A DNA stretch of 64,000 nucleotides from Amycolatopsis nalaikhensis (GTDB lineage: Bacteria > Actinomycetota > Actinomycetes > Mycobacteriales > Pseudonocardiaceae). Under the pieces are notes generated by a model. That model ran no database searches. It had not been told where the DNA came from and saw nothing but the letters and a program-made list of their open reading frames with translations. Each line of letters starts with the position of its first letter. Positions within the stretch are counted from its first letter, which is position 1. Location of the stretch: contig NZ_CP127173.1 of assembly GCF_030264295.1 (NCBI RefSeq), positions 1,371,501 to 1,435,500 of the forward strand, written 5' to 3'. Made by a program: the position numbers and the translations under genes. Below, one piece after another: positions 1 through 8,793 of this stretch.

Positions 1-8
1 AGTTAGAT

Positions 9-46
9 GCAAAGTAGTTAGTATCAATTTCGTCTATGTACTTTGC
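9..46. promoter_or_regulatory. Inverted repeat over the marR promoter/start
   Basis: The arms GCAAAGTA (9-16) and TACTTTGC (39-46) are perfect 8-bp complements separated by 22 bp. The interval contains a TAGTAT -10-like hexamer (19-24) and the ATG at 36. MarR-type repressors commonly bind such symmetric sites over their own promoters, so autoregulation is the likely role. This is inferred from position only. Confidence 0.4.
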
Positions 47-509
47 GGGTAGAGTCGCGGAGGTGTCAACCGAAAAGATCCCCACCGGGGAGGAGCTGGC
101 CGACGCACTGCGGCGCATCACGCACGTCCTGCGCCGGTACGCGGGTGCGCCCTACGCCAAGCGCGGCTGGCCGACCGCCCAGGTCCAGCTGCTGCTCATG
201 GTCGACCTGCTCGGTGACCGGCCGCGGATGGGCGAGGTCAAGCGACGGCTCGGCGTCACCGGCCGGGCGATCACCTCGGCCGTCGACGCGCTGGAGCGGG
301 ACGGGCTGCTGCGGCGCGAACCCGACCCGACCGACCGGCGCGCGAGCCTGCTGGCCATCACCGACGCCGGCCGCCGCCGGCTGGCGGAGATCGAACGGAT
401 CCAGCGGGGCCACGCCGACGAGACCTTCAGCGTGCTCGACGAGAACGAGCGGAAGACGCTGCTGGAGCTGCTCAGCCGCCTCGAGGAGCATGTCGCGGCG
501 CGGGCTTGA
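36..509 (+). CDS. MarR-family winged-helix transcriptional regulator
   Basis: This is a 157-residue protein with the MarR layout: an N-terminal dimerisation helix, a winged helix (about residues 50-115) containing the RRLGVTGRAITSAVDALERD recognition segment, the wing signature DPTDRRASLL, and C-terminal helices. The length is normal for the family. The ATG at 36 lies about 12 bases after a TAGTAT -10-like sequence, so the message may be nearly leaderless. A GTG at 63 is an alternative start, but its GGAGG abuts the codon too closely. The gene converges on the DUF998 gene and their ends overlap by 38 bp. No effector can be predicted; the palindrome around the start suggests autorepression. 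Confidence 0.85.
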   Translation: MYFAGRVAEVSTEKIPTGEELADALRRITHVLRRYAGAPYAKRGWPTAQVQLLLMVDLLGDRPRMGEVKRRLGVTGRAITSAVDALERDGLLRREPDPTDRRASLLAITDAGRRRLAEIERIQRGHADETFSVLDENERKTLLELLSRLEEHVAARA

Positions 510-1053
510 TGAAGGCGTACGCCCCGCCGACGGCGAACAGCACCGCCCGCACCACCAGCTGGAACCGCGTGAGGACGCCCTCGAACGCGTCCAGCTGCCG
601 GGCCAGCACGACGGCCAGCCAGGTCACCATCACCACCACCAGCCCGGCGACGGCCAGCGCCCGCCAGCCCGGCGGCCACCACAGCACCAGGCTGACCACC
701 CCGACCGCGAGCACGACGCTGAGCAGCGACGACAGCGCGTGGCTGCGGTCCGGGTAGGCGGCCTGGACCAGCGCGACGGCGCCGAACGCGCTCACCGAGA
801 TCGAGCTGAGCCGCGCCACCCACTGGACCGGGCCGAGGCGGTGCAGCGGCGGCCCGGCGAGCAGGAACGCGACGCCCGACACCGCGAGCAGCACCCGGAA
901 CACCGGCGGCCCGGACAGCAGGTCGTCGACCGGGTCGTGCACCGGCGACACCCCGGTCGGCAGGAAGAACTCCAGCACCCAGCCCGAATACGCCAGCACG
1001 GCCACCCCCATCAGGAGGGCCGAGGTGATTCGAGCCGTGCGCACGAGGCACAC
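472..1053 (-). CDS. DUF998-type integral membrane protein
   Basis: This is a 193-residue hydrophobic protein with about six predicted membrane helices and the short polar motifs seen in DUF998 proteins (DPVDDLLSGPP near residue 40, YPDRSHALSS near 100). It lies 55 bp downstream of lysX on the same strand and is probably cotranscribed with it. That suggests, without proof, a role in the same envelope or lipid context. The GTG at 1053 has no clear ribosome binding site, and GTG 1044 is an alternative. The last codons are antisense to the MarR gene (38-bp convergent overlap). The biochemical function is unknown. Confidence 0.75.
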   Translation of the reverse strand: MCLVRTARITSALLMGVAVLAYSGWVLEFFLPTGVSPVHDPVDDLLSGPPVFRVLLAVSGVAFLLAGPPLHRLGPVQWVARLSSISVSAFGAVALVQAAYPDRSHALSSLLSVVLAVGVVSLVLWWPPGWRALAVAGLVVVMVTWLAVVLARQLDAFEGVLTRFQLVVRAVLFAVGGAYAFIKPAPRHAPRGG

Positions 1054-1108
1054 AGTAAGCGACCGGGGCTGTCCCGGCGGTGTGACGCTTACCGGGGCTA
1101 CTGACTCG

Positions 1109-4100
1109 TTATCCCTGCGGACGGACGAAGGGGAACAGGACTGTCTGGCGGATCGACGCGCCGGTGAGCATCATCAGCAGCCGGTCGACGCCGAGCCCGA
1201 GGCCGCCGGTGGGCGGCATGCCGTGTTCCAGTGCCAGCAGGAAGTCCTCGTCCAGCTCCATCGCCTCGACGTCGCCGCTGGCCGCGCGCAGCGACTGCGC
1301 CTCCAGCCGCCGCCGCTGCTCGAGCGGGTCGGTCAGCTCGGTGTAGGCCGTGCCGACCTCGGAGCCGAACGCGATCAGGTCCCAGCGCTCGGCCAGCCGC
1401 GGGTCCGCGCGGTGCTGGCGGGTCAGCGGCGAAACGTCGGTCGGGTAGTCGGTGTAGAAGGTCGGCAGCACGGTCGCGCCCTCGACGAGGTGCTCGAACG
1501 CCTTGAGCACGAGGTCGCCGTGGCTCGGGTCCTCCCCCACCGGCACCCCCGCGGCCACGCAGAGGCGGCGCAGATCGGCCACCGACGTCCCGGAGTCGAT
1601 CTCCTCGCCGAAGACCGCCGAAACGGCCTGGTGCACCGGGACCACCGGCCAGTCACCGGAGATGTCGTGCTCGACGAGCTTCCCGTCGGCGTCGGGCCTT
1701 CGCACGATCTGGGCGCCGTACGCCGCTTCGGCCGCGTGCTGCACGAGCTCCCGCGTCAACGTCCTCATCGTGTCGTAGTCCGCGTACGCCTGGTACGCCT
1801 CGAGCATCGTGAACTCGGGGTTGTGCGTCGCGTCGACGCCTTCGTTGCGGAAGTTCCGGTTCAGCTCGAAGACGCGCTCGACCCCGGCGACGCACAGCCG
1901 CTTCAGGTACAGCTCCGGCGCGATCCGCAGGTACATCCGCATGTCGTAGGCGTTGATGTGGGTGACGAACGGGCGGGCGTTGGCGCCGCCGTGGACCGTC
2001 TGCAGCATCGGTGTTTCGACTTCGAGGTAGTCGGCGTGGTGCAGCCGGTCGCGCACCGCGCGGACCACTGTGGACCGCAGCCGGAGCATGTTCGTGGAGT
2101 CCGGGTTGACCGCGAGGTCGAGGTAGCGCTGCCGCACCCGCGTCTCGGGGTCGGTGAGGCCCTTCCGCTTGTCCGGCAAGGGGTGCAGGCACTTCGCGGT
2201 GACCGTCCACTCGTCGACGAGCACCGAAAGCTCGCCCCGCTTCGACGTCACGACCTGGCCGCCGACGCCGACGTGGTCGCCGAGGTCGACGCCGGTCCGC
2301 CAGCGGTTCAGGTCCAGCTCGCCCGCCTCGAGCATCAGCTGGATCTCGCCGCTGAAGTCCTTCACGCGGGCGAAGCACAGCCCGCCGAGGACGCGCAGGT
2401 TCAGCACGCGCCCGGCGATCCGGACCCGGTGCCCGGTGACCGTGCCCGGCGCCAGGTCGCCGAACTTAGCCACGACGTCGCCGATGTGGTCGTCGCGGCG
2501 GAACCCGACCGGGTACGGGTCGATGCCCGCCTCGCGCAGCTTGGCGAGCTTGGCGATGCGGACGCGGACCTGTTCGGGCCGCCGCACCGGCTTCGGCGCC
2601 GGGACCGCGGTCGTCTCTTCGATTTCCTTGACGCGCGCGACGAAGTCGTCGCCGACCTTCTCCAGCCGCAGCGACCGCGACCGCCCGGTCGGGACGAACC
2701 CTTCGAGCGCGCCCGCGACGATGCCGACCCGCGGCAGCCGCCGGGCCGAGGAGTAGCAGAGGAACCGGGGCTCCCAGTCCGGCCCGTACTTGGCGTTGGA
2801 CCGGTAGAGCGACTCCAGCTGGAAGAACCGCGAGAAGACGCTCAGGATCCCGCGCCAGGCCCGCAGCACCGGGCCCGCGCCGATCCGCTCGCCCTCGGAG
2901 AACACCGCGCGGAACATCGCGAAGTTGAGCGAGACCCGCTGCGCGCCGAGGTGCTGCGCGGCCGCGACGACCTCGGCGATCATGTACTCGTTCAGGCCGT
3001 TCTCGGCGTCGCGGTCGCGGCGCATGAGGTCCAGCGACAGCCCGCGCCGCCCCCACGGCACGAACGACAGGAGCCCGCGCAGGTCACCGTGGGCGTCGTA
3101 GGCCTCGACCATCACGCTGCGGCCGTCGCTCGGGTCGCCGAGGCGGCCCAGCGCCATCGAGAACCCGCGCTCGGTCTCGGCCCCGCGCCAGGCCTGTGCC
3201 CTGGCCAGCAGCTCGGTCATCTCGGCTTCGGGGATCTCGCCGTGGCGGCGGACCCGCGAGGTGTAGCCGGCCCGCTCGATGCGCTTGACGGCCTGGCGCA
3301 CCGAGCGCCGCTCCGGCCCGGCGAGGCTGAACTCGCGGACGTCGAGCACGGCTTCGTCGCCGATCTCCAGCGCCCGCAGCCCGGCGTCGGTGTACACCTT
3401 CGCGCCGCGTTCGCTCGCCCCGAGCACCCCCGGCGTCCAGCCGTACGTGCGCGTCTCGTCGAGCCACGCGCGCACGGCGTCCGGCCACGCCTCGGGGTCG
3501 CCGATCGGGTCGGCGCTGGCGACGCTGGTGCCGCCGAGCACGCGGTAGGTGACCGCCGCGCGGCCGTTCGGCGAGAAGACGACGCTCTTGTCGCGCCGGG
3601 TGGCGAAGTAGCCGAGCGAGTCGTCTTCGCCGTGCTCGGCGAGCAGCTGACGCACGCGAAGCTCTTCGTCGTCCGTACGCAGGCGACGGCTGCGTACGCC
3701 GCGGAAGAGCATGTACAGCGCCCCGGTGGCGACGGTCGTCGCGCAGAGGTCGATGAGGACGTCCAGCCAGCCCGGCCCTTCACCGACGCCGATCCGGCGC
3801 AGCTGCAGGTTCTCACCGGTGGCGTGGTTCACCACCCAGGCGAAGCGCTCCCAGGTGTCGCCGAGGTGGCCCGGAAATGCCTCCGCCAGCGCCCAGCCGA
3901 CCAGGATGACCACGGCGAACCCGCCGAACAGCATGGTCAGGCCGTCGCGCCAGGCGCTCGGCGCGAGCCGCGCCGGGAACGCCGGGCGCAACTTGAGCAG
4001 GAACACGATCAGCCCGACCGAGAGCAGGTCGGCCACGGTGAGGGCCCACAGCTGGACGGGGATGTGCCGGACCTGCCGCGACCCGAGCGAGAGCAGCTCC

Positions 4101-4471
4101 GGCGACCACAGCAGCGTCGCCTGCAGGGCCAGGGTCAGCAGCAGCCCGCCGACCTGGAACAGCACCAGCGTGTACAGCGCCGCCTTCTTTCGGCGGCGCA
4201 GCGCCCCGCCGAGCACCACGAGCAGCAGCACCATGACCAGGCTCGCGCTGGTCGGCACGCTCAGGCTGGAGAAGGCCATGTCGATGCCGTTGAGCAGGCG
4301 CCCGTGCGCCCCGCCGGCGAACAGCAGGACGACCGAGAACACCGCGGCCAGCTGGACAACGGTCGCGACGATCCCGCCCGCCCTCGCCTTCCACGCGGGG
4401 AGGCGAGGACGCGTGTTCGCGAGGTTTCCCATCGTTGCTTTCGTCGCCTTTCGCGGACGGTCGGGGGTCAT
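1109..4471 (-). CDS. lysX: Bifunctional lysylphosphatidylglycerol synthetase / lysine--tRNA ligase LysX
   Basis: This 1120-residue protein fuses an MprF-like module to a class II lysyl-tRNA synthetase. The N-terminus has about six membrane helices, followed by a soluble lysyl-transfer domain (about 240-590). An OB-fold (about 650-760) and the class II catalytic core follow, ending in the motif 3 segment GLGLGVDRLLMMLTG near the C-terminus. In mycobacteria LysX charges tRNA with lysine and transfers it to phosphatidylglycerol, giving resistance to cationic peptides. The size and domain order match LysX. A second in-frame ATG at 4432 is possible, but the first start has AAGAGG close upstream. 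It is transcribed divergently from panB and is followed by the DUF998 gene. Confidence 0.96.
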   Translation of the reverse strand: MTPDRPRKATKATMGNLANTRPRLPAWKARAGGIVATVVQLAAVFSVVLLFAGGAHGRLLNGIDMAFSSLSVPTSASLVMVLLLVVLGGALRRRKKAALYTLVLFQVGGLLLTLALQATLLWSPELLSLGSRQVRHIPVQLWALTVADLLSVGLIVFLLKLRPAFPARLAPSAWRDGLTMLFGGFAVVILVGWALAEAFPGHLGDTWERFAWVVNHATGENLQLRRIGVGEGPGWLDVLIDLCATTVATGALYMLFRGVRSRRLRTDDEELRVRQLLAEHGEDDSLGYFATRRDKSVVFSPNGRAAVTYRVLGGTSVASADPIGDPEAWPDAVRAWLDETRTYGWTPGVLGASERGAKVYTDAGLRALEIGDEAVLDVREFSLAGPERRSVRQAVKRIERAGYTSRVRRHGEIPEAEMTELLARAQAWRGAETERGFSMALGRLGDPSDGRSVMVEAYDAHGDLRGLLSFVPWGRRGLSLDLMRRDRDAENGLNEYMIAEVVAAAQHLGAQRVSLNFAMFRAVFSEGERIGAGPVLRAWRGILSVFSRFFQLESLYRSNAKYGPDWEPRFLCYSSARRLPRVGIVAGALEGFVPTGRSRSLRLEKVGDDFVARVKEIEETTAVPAPKPVRRPEQVRVRIAKLAKLREAGIDPYPVGFRRDDHIGDVVAKFGDLAPGTVTGHRVRIAGRVLNLRVLGGLCFARVKDFSGEIQLMLEAGELDLNRWRTGVDLGDHVGVGGQVVTSKRGELSVLVDEWTVTAKCLHPLPDKRKGLTDPETRVRQRYLDLAVNPDSTNMLRLRSTVVRAVRDRLHHADYLEVETPMLQTVHGGANARPFVTHINAYDMRMYLRIAPELYLKRLCVAGVERVFELNRNFRNEGVDATHNPEFTMLEAYQAYADYDTMRTLTRELVQHAAEAAYGAQIVRRPDADGKLVEHDISGDWPVVPVHQAVSAVFGEEIDSGTSVADLRRLCVAAGVPVGEDPSHGDLVLKAFEHLVEGATVLPTFYTDYPTDVSPLTRQHRADPRLAERWDLIAFGSEVGTAYTELTDPLEQRRRLEAQSLRAASGDVEAMELDEDFLLALEHGMPPTGGLGLGVDRLLMMLTGASIRQTVLFPFVRPQG

Positions 4472-4669
4472 GCCTCTTCTTGACGTCAGTGAACACAGGT
4501 TGGTTGTCCCCGGGCATCAACCTGAAGGCTGACGGGGCCTCGTCCTCGAGGGTGTGAAGCTGGTCCCAGGTGGTTGGGGCCCGCCGGTGAGCGTGTCACG
4601 CTTTGAGACGCCTCTGCTCCACGACCCGGGGACCTCACCGAGGCCTCGAGGGAAGGACGGTCGACGACG
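4472..4669. promoter_or_regulatory. lysX/panB divergent intergenic region
   Basis: These 198 bp must carry both divergent promoters. A 7-bp inverted repeat, CAGGTTG (4496-4502) and CAACCTG (4518-4524), lies just upstream of lysX and could be an operator or leader hairpin. GGGAAGGA about 15 bases before the panB ATG is the only ribosome-binding candidate. I see no clear sigma-70-type promoter. Confidence 0.3.
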
Positions 4670-5533
4670 ATGTCTGCCACCGCTGAAGAACCGGCCCCCT
4701 ACGGCACCGGACCCGCCGCCAAACCGGCGCCGGGCCGGAAGGTCCGTGTCCACCACCTGCGGGAGCTCAAGGAGCGCGGCGAGCCGTGGCCCATGCTCAC
4801 CGCCTACGACATGTACACCGCCGCGCTGTTCGACGAGGCCGGGATCCCCGTGCTGCTCGTCGGCGACTCCGCGGCCAACAACGTCTTCGGGTACGACACC
4901 TCGCTGCCGGTGACGGTCGACGAGCTGCTGCCGCTGGTCCGGGCGGTCACCCGGTCGGTCAAGCGGGCCCTCGTGGTCGCGGACCTGCCGTTCGGCTCCT
5001 ACCAGCTCTCGCCGCAGCAGGCGCTGGAAACCTCGGTCCGCTTCATGAAAGAGGGCCGCGCGCACGCCGTCAAGCTCGAAGGCGGCCGGCGGTTCGCCGC
5101 GCACGTCGAGGCGCTGACCTCGGCCGGCGTGCCGGTGATGGGCCACATCGGATTCACCCCGCAGAGTGAACACAACCTCGGCGGCTATCGGGTGCAGGGA
5201 CGCGGCGAGGCGGCGGACGTGCTGCTCGCCGACGCGCTGGCGCTGCAGGAGGCCGGCGCGTTCGCGGTGGTGATGGAGATGGTGCCCGCCGAAGCCGCCA
5301 AGCGCGTCACGGCGGAGCTGAAGATCCCGACGGTCGGCATCGGCGCGGGCCCGGACTGCGACGCGCAGGTGCTCGTCTGGCAGGACATGGCCGGGCTGCG
5401 GCGTGGGAAGGCCCCGCGGTTCGTCAAGCGGTACGCCGACGTCGCGACGGTCCTGCAGGACGCGGCGACGGCGTTCGCCGAGGACGTCCGCCGCGGTGAG
5501 TTCCCGGCTCCGGAACACGCTTTCCACGACTGA
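4670..5533 (+). CDS. panB: 3-methyl-2-oxobutanoate hydroxymethyltransferase (ketopantoate hydroxymethyltransferase)
   Basis: PanB transfers a hydroxymethyl group from 5,10-methylene-tetrahydrofolate to 3-methyl-2-oxobutanoate, the first committed step of pantothenate and CoA synthesis in the cytosol. The 287-residue protein shows the family landmarks: [29 protein letters not shown] near residue 45, the metal-site [18 protein letters not shown], and VMEMVPAE followed by [14 protein letters not shown]. The N-terminal 20 residues are disordered-looking, as is common in actinobacteria. It stands alone here, without panC or panD, and ends in a composite palindrome shared with the convergent CtaG-like gene. 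Confidence 0.96.
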   Translation: MSATAEEPAPYGTGPAAKPAPGRKVRVHHLRELKERGEPWPMLTAYDMYTAALFDEAGIPVLLVGDSAANNVFGYDTSLPVTVDELLPLVRAVTRSVKRALVVADLPFGSYQLSPQQALETSVRFMKEGRAHAVKLEGGRRFAAHVEALTSAGVPVMGHIGFTPQSEHNLGGYRVQGRGEAADVLLADALALQEAGAFAVVMEMVPAEAAKRVTAELKIPTVGIGAGPDCDAQVLVWQDMAGLRRGKAPRFVKRYADVATVLQDAATAFAEDVRRGEFPAPEHAFHD

Positions 5534-5538
5534 CCCCA

Positions 5539-5625
5539 AGCGCCCCAAGGCGGCCTTCGGTGCGTCAGACGCAACGAAGGCCGCCTTGGGTGCGTCTGAC
5601 GCAACCAAGGCCACATTGGGGCGCT
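5539..5625. terminator. Composite palindrome between panB and the CtaG-like gene
   Basis: An 87-bp element fills the gap between two convergent genes. Arms CCCAAGGCGGCCTTCG (5544-5559) and CGAAGGCCGCCTTGGG (5575-5590) form a perfect 16-bp stem whose centre is a second hairpin (TGCGTC/GACGCA). A third, imperfect arm ends at 5625, and outer arms 5539-5548/5616-5625 pair over 10 bp, so two alternative folds compete. No U-tract is present. The likely role is bidirectional termination, or this is a copy of an intergenic repeat family. Confidence 0.7.
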
Positions 5626-5637
5626 CGAGCACCTCGG

Positions 5638-6504
5638 TCACCGGCGCCGGAACCGCTCGGCCAGGGCCGGGTCGTTCTCCCACCACAGTCCCGACGACGG
5701 TGCGGCACCCGAAGCGGCTTCTTCGTCCAGCTGGACGTCGATCTGCTTCGCGCGCCGCTCGTCGTCGCGGGCCCAGCGGACGAACAGGGCCACCACGAAC
5801 GGCAGCCCGGCGACGTCGCCGCCGATCCAGAGGACTCCCGCGCCGATGATCTGGTCCGTGCGCGGGTCGGGGCCCCACCCCGGGTGCGCCGCCGCGTAGT
5901 GCGCCGGAGCCAGCAGCGGGCCGAGCCACAGCACCAGGCCGAGCGCGCCGTCGAAGACGACCTCGGTGAACGCGATCCACACCGACACCAGGTGCGGGTC
6001 CGCTCTCGGCGTCGGGTCGAGCCCGAGCCGCGTCCAGAAGTAGCTGAACCCGGCCAGCACGAGCGCCAGCCGGACCAGGCCGTCGGCGATCGAGGAGCGC
6101 AGCACGAGGTCGTAGAGCGGGGTCAGGTAGAGCACCAGGACCGGCACGACCAGGGCGAGGGTCACGACGGGCGGGAACGTCAGCGCGCGGGCCACCCGGC
6201 CGCGGCCGTGCCGCCGCAGCCACGGGACCTCGGCGGTGTCCAGCAGCAGCCGGATCGGTGAGCCCAGGGCCAGCAGCAGCGGCGTGATCATCAGCAGGGT
6301 GACCGTCTGGACCGAGCGGACCCAGAAGAACGTCCGGTCGTAGACCGCGAGCGGCGAGCAGGTGACGACCACGATCGTCGCGAGCCCGGCGAGGAACGCC
6401 GTCGTGCGGCCCGGCGGCCAGCTTCGGTGGCGGGCCGCGCGGACGTAGAGCGTGCCCGCGACGAGCACGCCGAGGACTGCGGGGACGTCGAAGGTGAGGT
6501 GCAC
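5638..6504 (-). CDS. Cytochrome c oxidase assembly factor CtaG-like (caa3_CtaG) membrane protein
   Basis: This is a 288-residue polytopic protein with about seven membrane helices. The motifs HLTFDVPAVLGVL at the start, SPLAVYDRTFFWVRSVQ, and the LGLDPTPRADP loop are typical of the caa3_CtaG family. Related proteins are implicated in CuA or copper insertion during terminal oxidase assembly, although actinobacterial members are poorly characterised. I place the start at the GTG at 6504, one base after the uppP stop. An upstream GTG or ATG at 6549 would overlap uppP by 44 bp. The C-terminal 40 residues are polar and probably cytoplasmic. Confidence 0.85.
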   Translation of the reverse strand: MHLTFDVPAVLGVLVAGTLYVRAARHRSWPPGRTTAFLAGLATIVVVTCSPLAVYDRTFFWVRSVQTVTLLMITPLLLALGSPIRLLLDTAEVPWLRRHGRGRVARALTFPPVVTLALVVPVLVLYLTPLYDLVLRSSIADGLVRLALVLAGFSYFWTRLGLDPTPRADPHLVSVWIAFTEVVFDGALGLVLWLGPLLAPAHYAAAHPGWGPDPRTDQIIGAGVLWIGGDVAGLPFVVALFVRWARDDERRAKQIDVQLDEEAASGAAPSSGLWWENDPALAERFRRR

Positions 6505-6505
6505 G

Positions 6506-7432
6506 TCAGACCGCGAAGAAGACGAGGCTGCCGATTCCGGCGACCACACAGTAAATGGCGAACGGGGTCAGAGTGCGCGTTTCGAAGTATCCGGTGAGAA
6601 AACGGACGGAAATGTACGAAGCGACCCCGGCGACAACGCTGCCGGCAAGCGCCGGGCCGAGCGAAGCGTGGTTCTCGGGAGCGAAGAGCGTCGGCAGCTT
6701 CAGCACGCCCGCGGCCAGGATCACCGGGGTGGCGAGCAGGAACGCGAACCGGGCCGCGTCCTCGTGGCCCAGGCCGCGCCGCAGCCCGGCGACCATCGTG
6801 ATGCCCGAGCGGCTGATGCCCGGCAGCAGCGCGAGGATCTGCGCCGCACCGATCAGCACGGCCTCGCCGACCCGCAGCTTCGCCAGCCGGACGTCGGTCT
6901 TCTCCTCGACGGTGACCGCGCGCATCACCAGCGTCTCCTCCGCCGAAAAGTCCACAGTGTCCGCTTCCTCGGCGGGCGGCTTCCGGGAGAACTTCTCGGC
7001 CGCGTAGAGCACCCCGCCGTTGAGCGCGAGGAAGATCGCCGACGGCACCGGCTTGCCGAGGAAGTCGCGCAGCAGGCCTTCCAGCAGCAGCCCGGCCAGC
7101 CCGACCGGGATGGTGGCGAGCACCAGCAGCCACGCGAGCCGCTGGTCGGGGGTGCGGACCTCGCGGTGGCGGATCGACGTCCACAGGCCGCCGACGATCC
7201 GCACCCAGTCCTTCCGGAAGAACAGCACGAGGGCGAGCGCGGTGGCGACGTGCATGGCCACGAGCACCGCGAGGTAGGGCGAGTCCTTCCCGATGCTCAG
7301 GTCCCGCTGCCACGAGCCGCCGAGCCAGGCCGGCAACAGGATGCTGTGGCCCAGACTGGACACCGGAAACAATTCCGACACCCCTTGCAATGCCCCGACG
7401 ACAATCGCCTCGACATAGGTCACCGCGGACAT
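6506..7432 (-). CDS. uppP: Undecaprenyl-diphosphatase
   Basis: UppP dephosphorylates undecaprenyl diphosphate at the membrane, recycling the lipid carrier for peptidoglycan and other wall polymers. It also confers bacitracin resistance. The 308-residue protein carries the BacA signature AIVVGALQGVSELFPVSSLG near the N-terminus (catalytic Glu/Ser region) and LLPGISRSGITMVAGL further on. It has about eight membrane helices and a polar insert (about 155-190) that makes it slightly longer than most homologues. GAGGG precedes the ATG at a good distance. It forms a tight operon with the downstream CtaG-like gene. Confidence 0.95.
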   Translation of the reverse strand: MSAVTYVEAIVVGALQGVSELFPVSSLGHSILLPAWLGGSWQRDLSIGKDSPYLAVLVAMHVATALALVLFFRKDWVRIVGGLWTSIRHREVRTPDQRLAWLLVLATIPVGLAGLLLEGLLRDFLGKPVPSAIFLALNGGVLYAAEKFSRKPPAEEADTVDFSAEETLVMRAVTVEEKTDVRLAKLRVGEAVLIGAAQILALLPGISRSGITMVAGLRRGLGHEDAARFAFLLATPVILAAGVLKLPTLFAPENHASLGPALAGSVVAGVASYISVRFLTGYFETRTLTPFAIYCVVAGIGSLVFFAV

Positions 7433-7540
7433 TCCGTACCCTCATTTCGAAACTGCCGTCGAAAATCCCGACACCCGAAACTACCGGCCCATTCGTTAAC
7501 CGGGGGCAAGGGGGACACGCGCGCTCAGCGTCCTCTCAGT

Positions 7541-7600
7541 TGTTCACATCCATGAACACCAATCATGTCCTTGACTGGTGTTCGGCTCGTGGCTTAGCGT
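7541..7600 (+). promoter_or_regulatory. Promoter with flanking inverted repeats upstream of the beta-helix gene
   Basis: TTGACT (7571-7576) and TAGCGT (7595-7600) with an 18-bp spacer fit an actinobacterial housekeeping promoter. TGTTCA/TGAACA (7541-7546, 7553-7558) forms a 6-bp inverted repeat upstream. AACACCA/TGGTGTT (7555-7561, 7576-7582) forms a second repeat across the -35 box. Two overlapping operators suggest that the secreted protein is tightly controlled by an unidentified factor. Confidence 0.45.
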
Positions 7601-7653
7601 GGTGCCTCGTCGCCGCCACGACGGAAAACCGGACCCTCGACGAGGAGGATCGA

Positions 7654-8619
7654 ATGCGTGAGCGGGTGCTGGCCGTGCTGGCCGGGGCCGCCGCACTGGC
7701 GGCCGTGGCCGTGCCGACGGCGTCGGCGGCGACGGTGACCGTGTCGACGTCGGCCCAGCTGGCTTCGGCGCTGGCCGCCGCGGCACCGGGGACGACGATC
7801 CAGCTCGCCGCGGACACGACGTTCACCGGCAACTTCAAGGCGGCGAACAGCGGCACGGCGACCAGCCGGATCACCCTGACCGGGCAGCGGTCGGCGGTGG
7901 TCAAGGCGACCGGCGGGCGCACGATCGAGCTGACGGGCAGCTACTGGACGCTGTCGGGCTTCACGATCACCGGCGGCCAGAAGGGCCTGATGGCGCTGGG
8001 CGTGCACAACACGCTGGTCGACGGCGTGAAGGTGACGGGCATCGGCCACGAGGGCATCCACTTCCAGTACACGAGCACCGACAACGTGGTCCAGAACTCG
8101 GAGGTCACGGACACGGGCCGCGAGTACGCGGGCTACGGCGAGGGCATCTACTTCGGTTCGGCGGTGTCGAACTGGCCGGGCGGCACCCCGGACCGCAGCG
8201 ACCGCAACAAGGCGATCGGCAACAAGATCGGCCCGGACGTGCGGGCGGAGTCGATCGACATCAAGGAAGGCACCACGGGCGGCGAGATCCGCGGCAACAC
8301 GTTCGACGGCACGGGTCAGACGGGCGAGCACTACGCGGACAGCTGGATCGACGCGAAGGGCAACGGCTACCTGATCACCGGCAACAAGGGATCGAAGGTG
8401 TACGTCCACGACGCGACGTACGGAGCGTTCGAGATCCACGTCCAGCTGGACGGCTGGGGCCGGGACAACACGTTCTCGAACAACATCGCGGACGTGCAGT
8501 CCCCGTACGCGTACGGGTTCTACGTGGCGAAGACGGGGCAGGGCACGAAGATCTGCGGCAACAACACGGTGACGAACGCAAAGGGTTTCGCGAACGTGGC
8601 CCCGGCATCGGGCTGCTGA
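7654..8619 (+). CDS. Secreted right-handed parallel beta-helix protein
   Basis: This 321-residue exported protein has a Sec signal peptide (MRERVLAVLAGAAALAAVAV, cleavage near ASA at residue 27). The rest is repetitive Asn/Gly/Thr-rich sequence with phrases such as LSGFTITGG, NTLVDGVKVTGIG, DNVVQNSEVTDTG and IRGNTFDGTG. These mark coils of a right-handed beta-helix, as found in polysaccharide lyases and related surface proteins. A Cys pair near the C-terminus may close the last coil. The ATG has a strong GAGGAGG. The substrate is unknown; pectate- or polysaccharide-binding or cleavage is plausible. It is followed by a GC-rich hairpin. Confidence 0.8.
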   Translation: MRERVLAVLAGAAALAAVAVPTASAATVTVSTSAQLASALAAAAPGTTIQLAADTTFTGNFKAANSGTATSRITLTGQRSAVVKATGGRTIELTGSYWTLSGFTITGGQKGLMALGVHNTLVDGVKVTGIGHEGIHFQYTSTDNVVQNSEVTDTGREYAGYGEGIYFGSAVSNWPGGTPDRSDRNKAIGNKIGPDVRAESIDIKEGTTGGEIRGNTFDGTGQTGEHYADSWIDAKGNGYLITGNKGSKVYVHDATYGAFEIHVQLDGWGRDNTFSNNIADVQSPYAYGFYVAKTGQGTKICGNNTVTNAKGFANVAPASGC

Positions 8620-8632
8620 AGCGACACGGACC

Positions 8633-8669
8633 GGGGGCCCGCTCAGCCCGGCGGCGGGGGCGGGCCCCC
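8633..8669 (+). terminator. GC-rich hairpin after the beta-helix gene
   Basis: GGGGGCCCGC (8633-8642) pairs perfectly with GCGGGCCCCC (8660-8669) around a 17-base loop, 13 bases after the stop. There is no U-tract, as is usual for actinobacterial terminators. Confidence 0.6.
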
Positions 8670-8793
8670 ACCTACTTGGCCGTCGTCCCGCACTGGGAAA
8701 TCCCAGGGTGTCGGGGCGACGGCCGAGCCATTCCGGCAGAGTGTCGGGCATGGAGAGCCTTACCCACCGATCCCCGCCCGAGCGGAAGGATTC

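Noticed and set aside
1025..4483. Very long open frame antisense to lysX, over 1100 codons
   Set aside because: It is an artefact of GC-rich codon bias opposite a certain gene; its translation is Arg/His/Pro-rich with no domain.
6505..6549. Upstream start of the CtaG-like gene at 6549
   Set aside because: It would overlap uppP by 44 bp, while GTG 6504 begins at the family's hydrophobic N-terminus one base after the stop.
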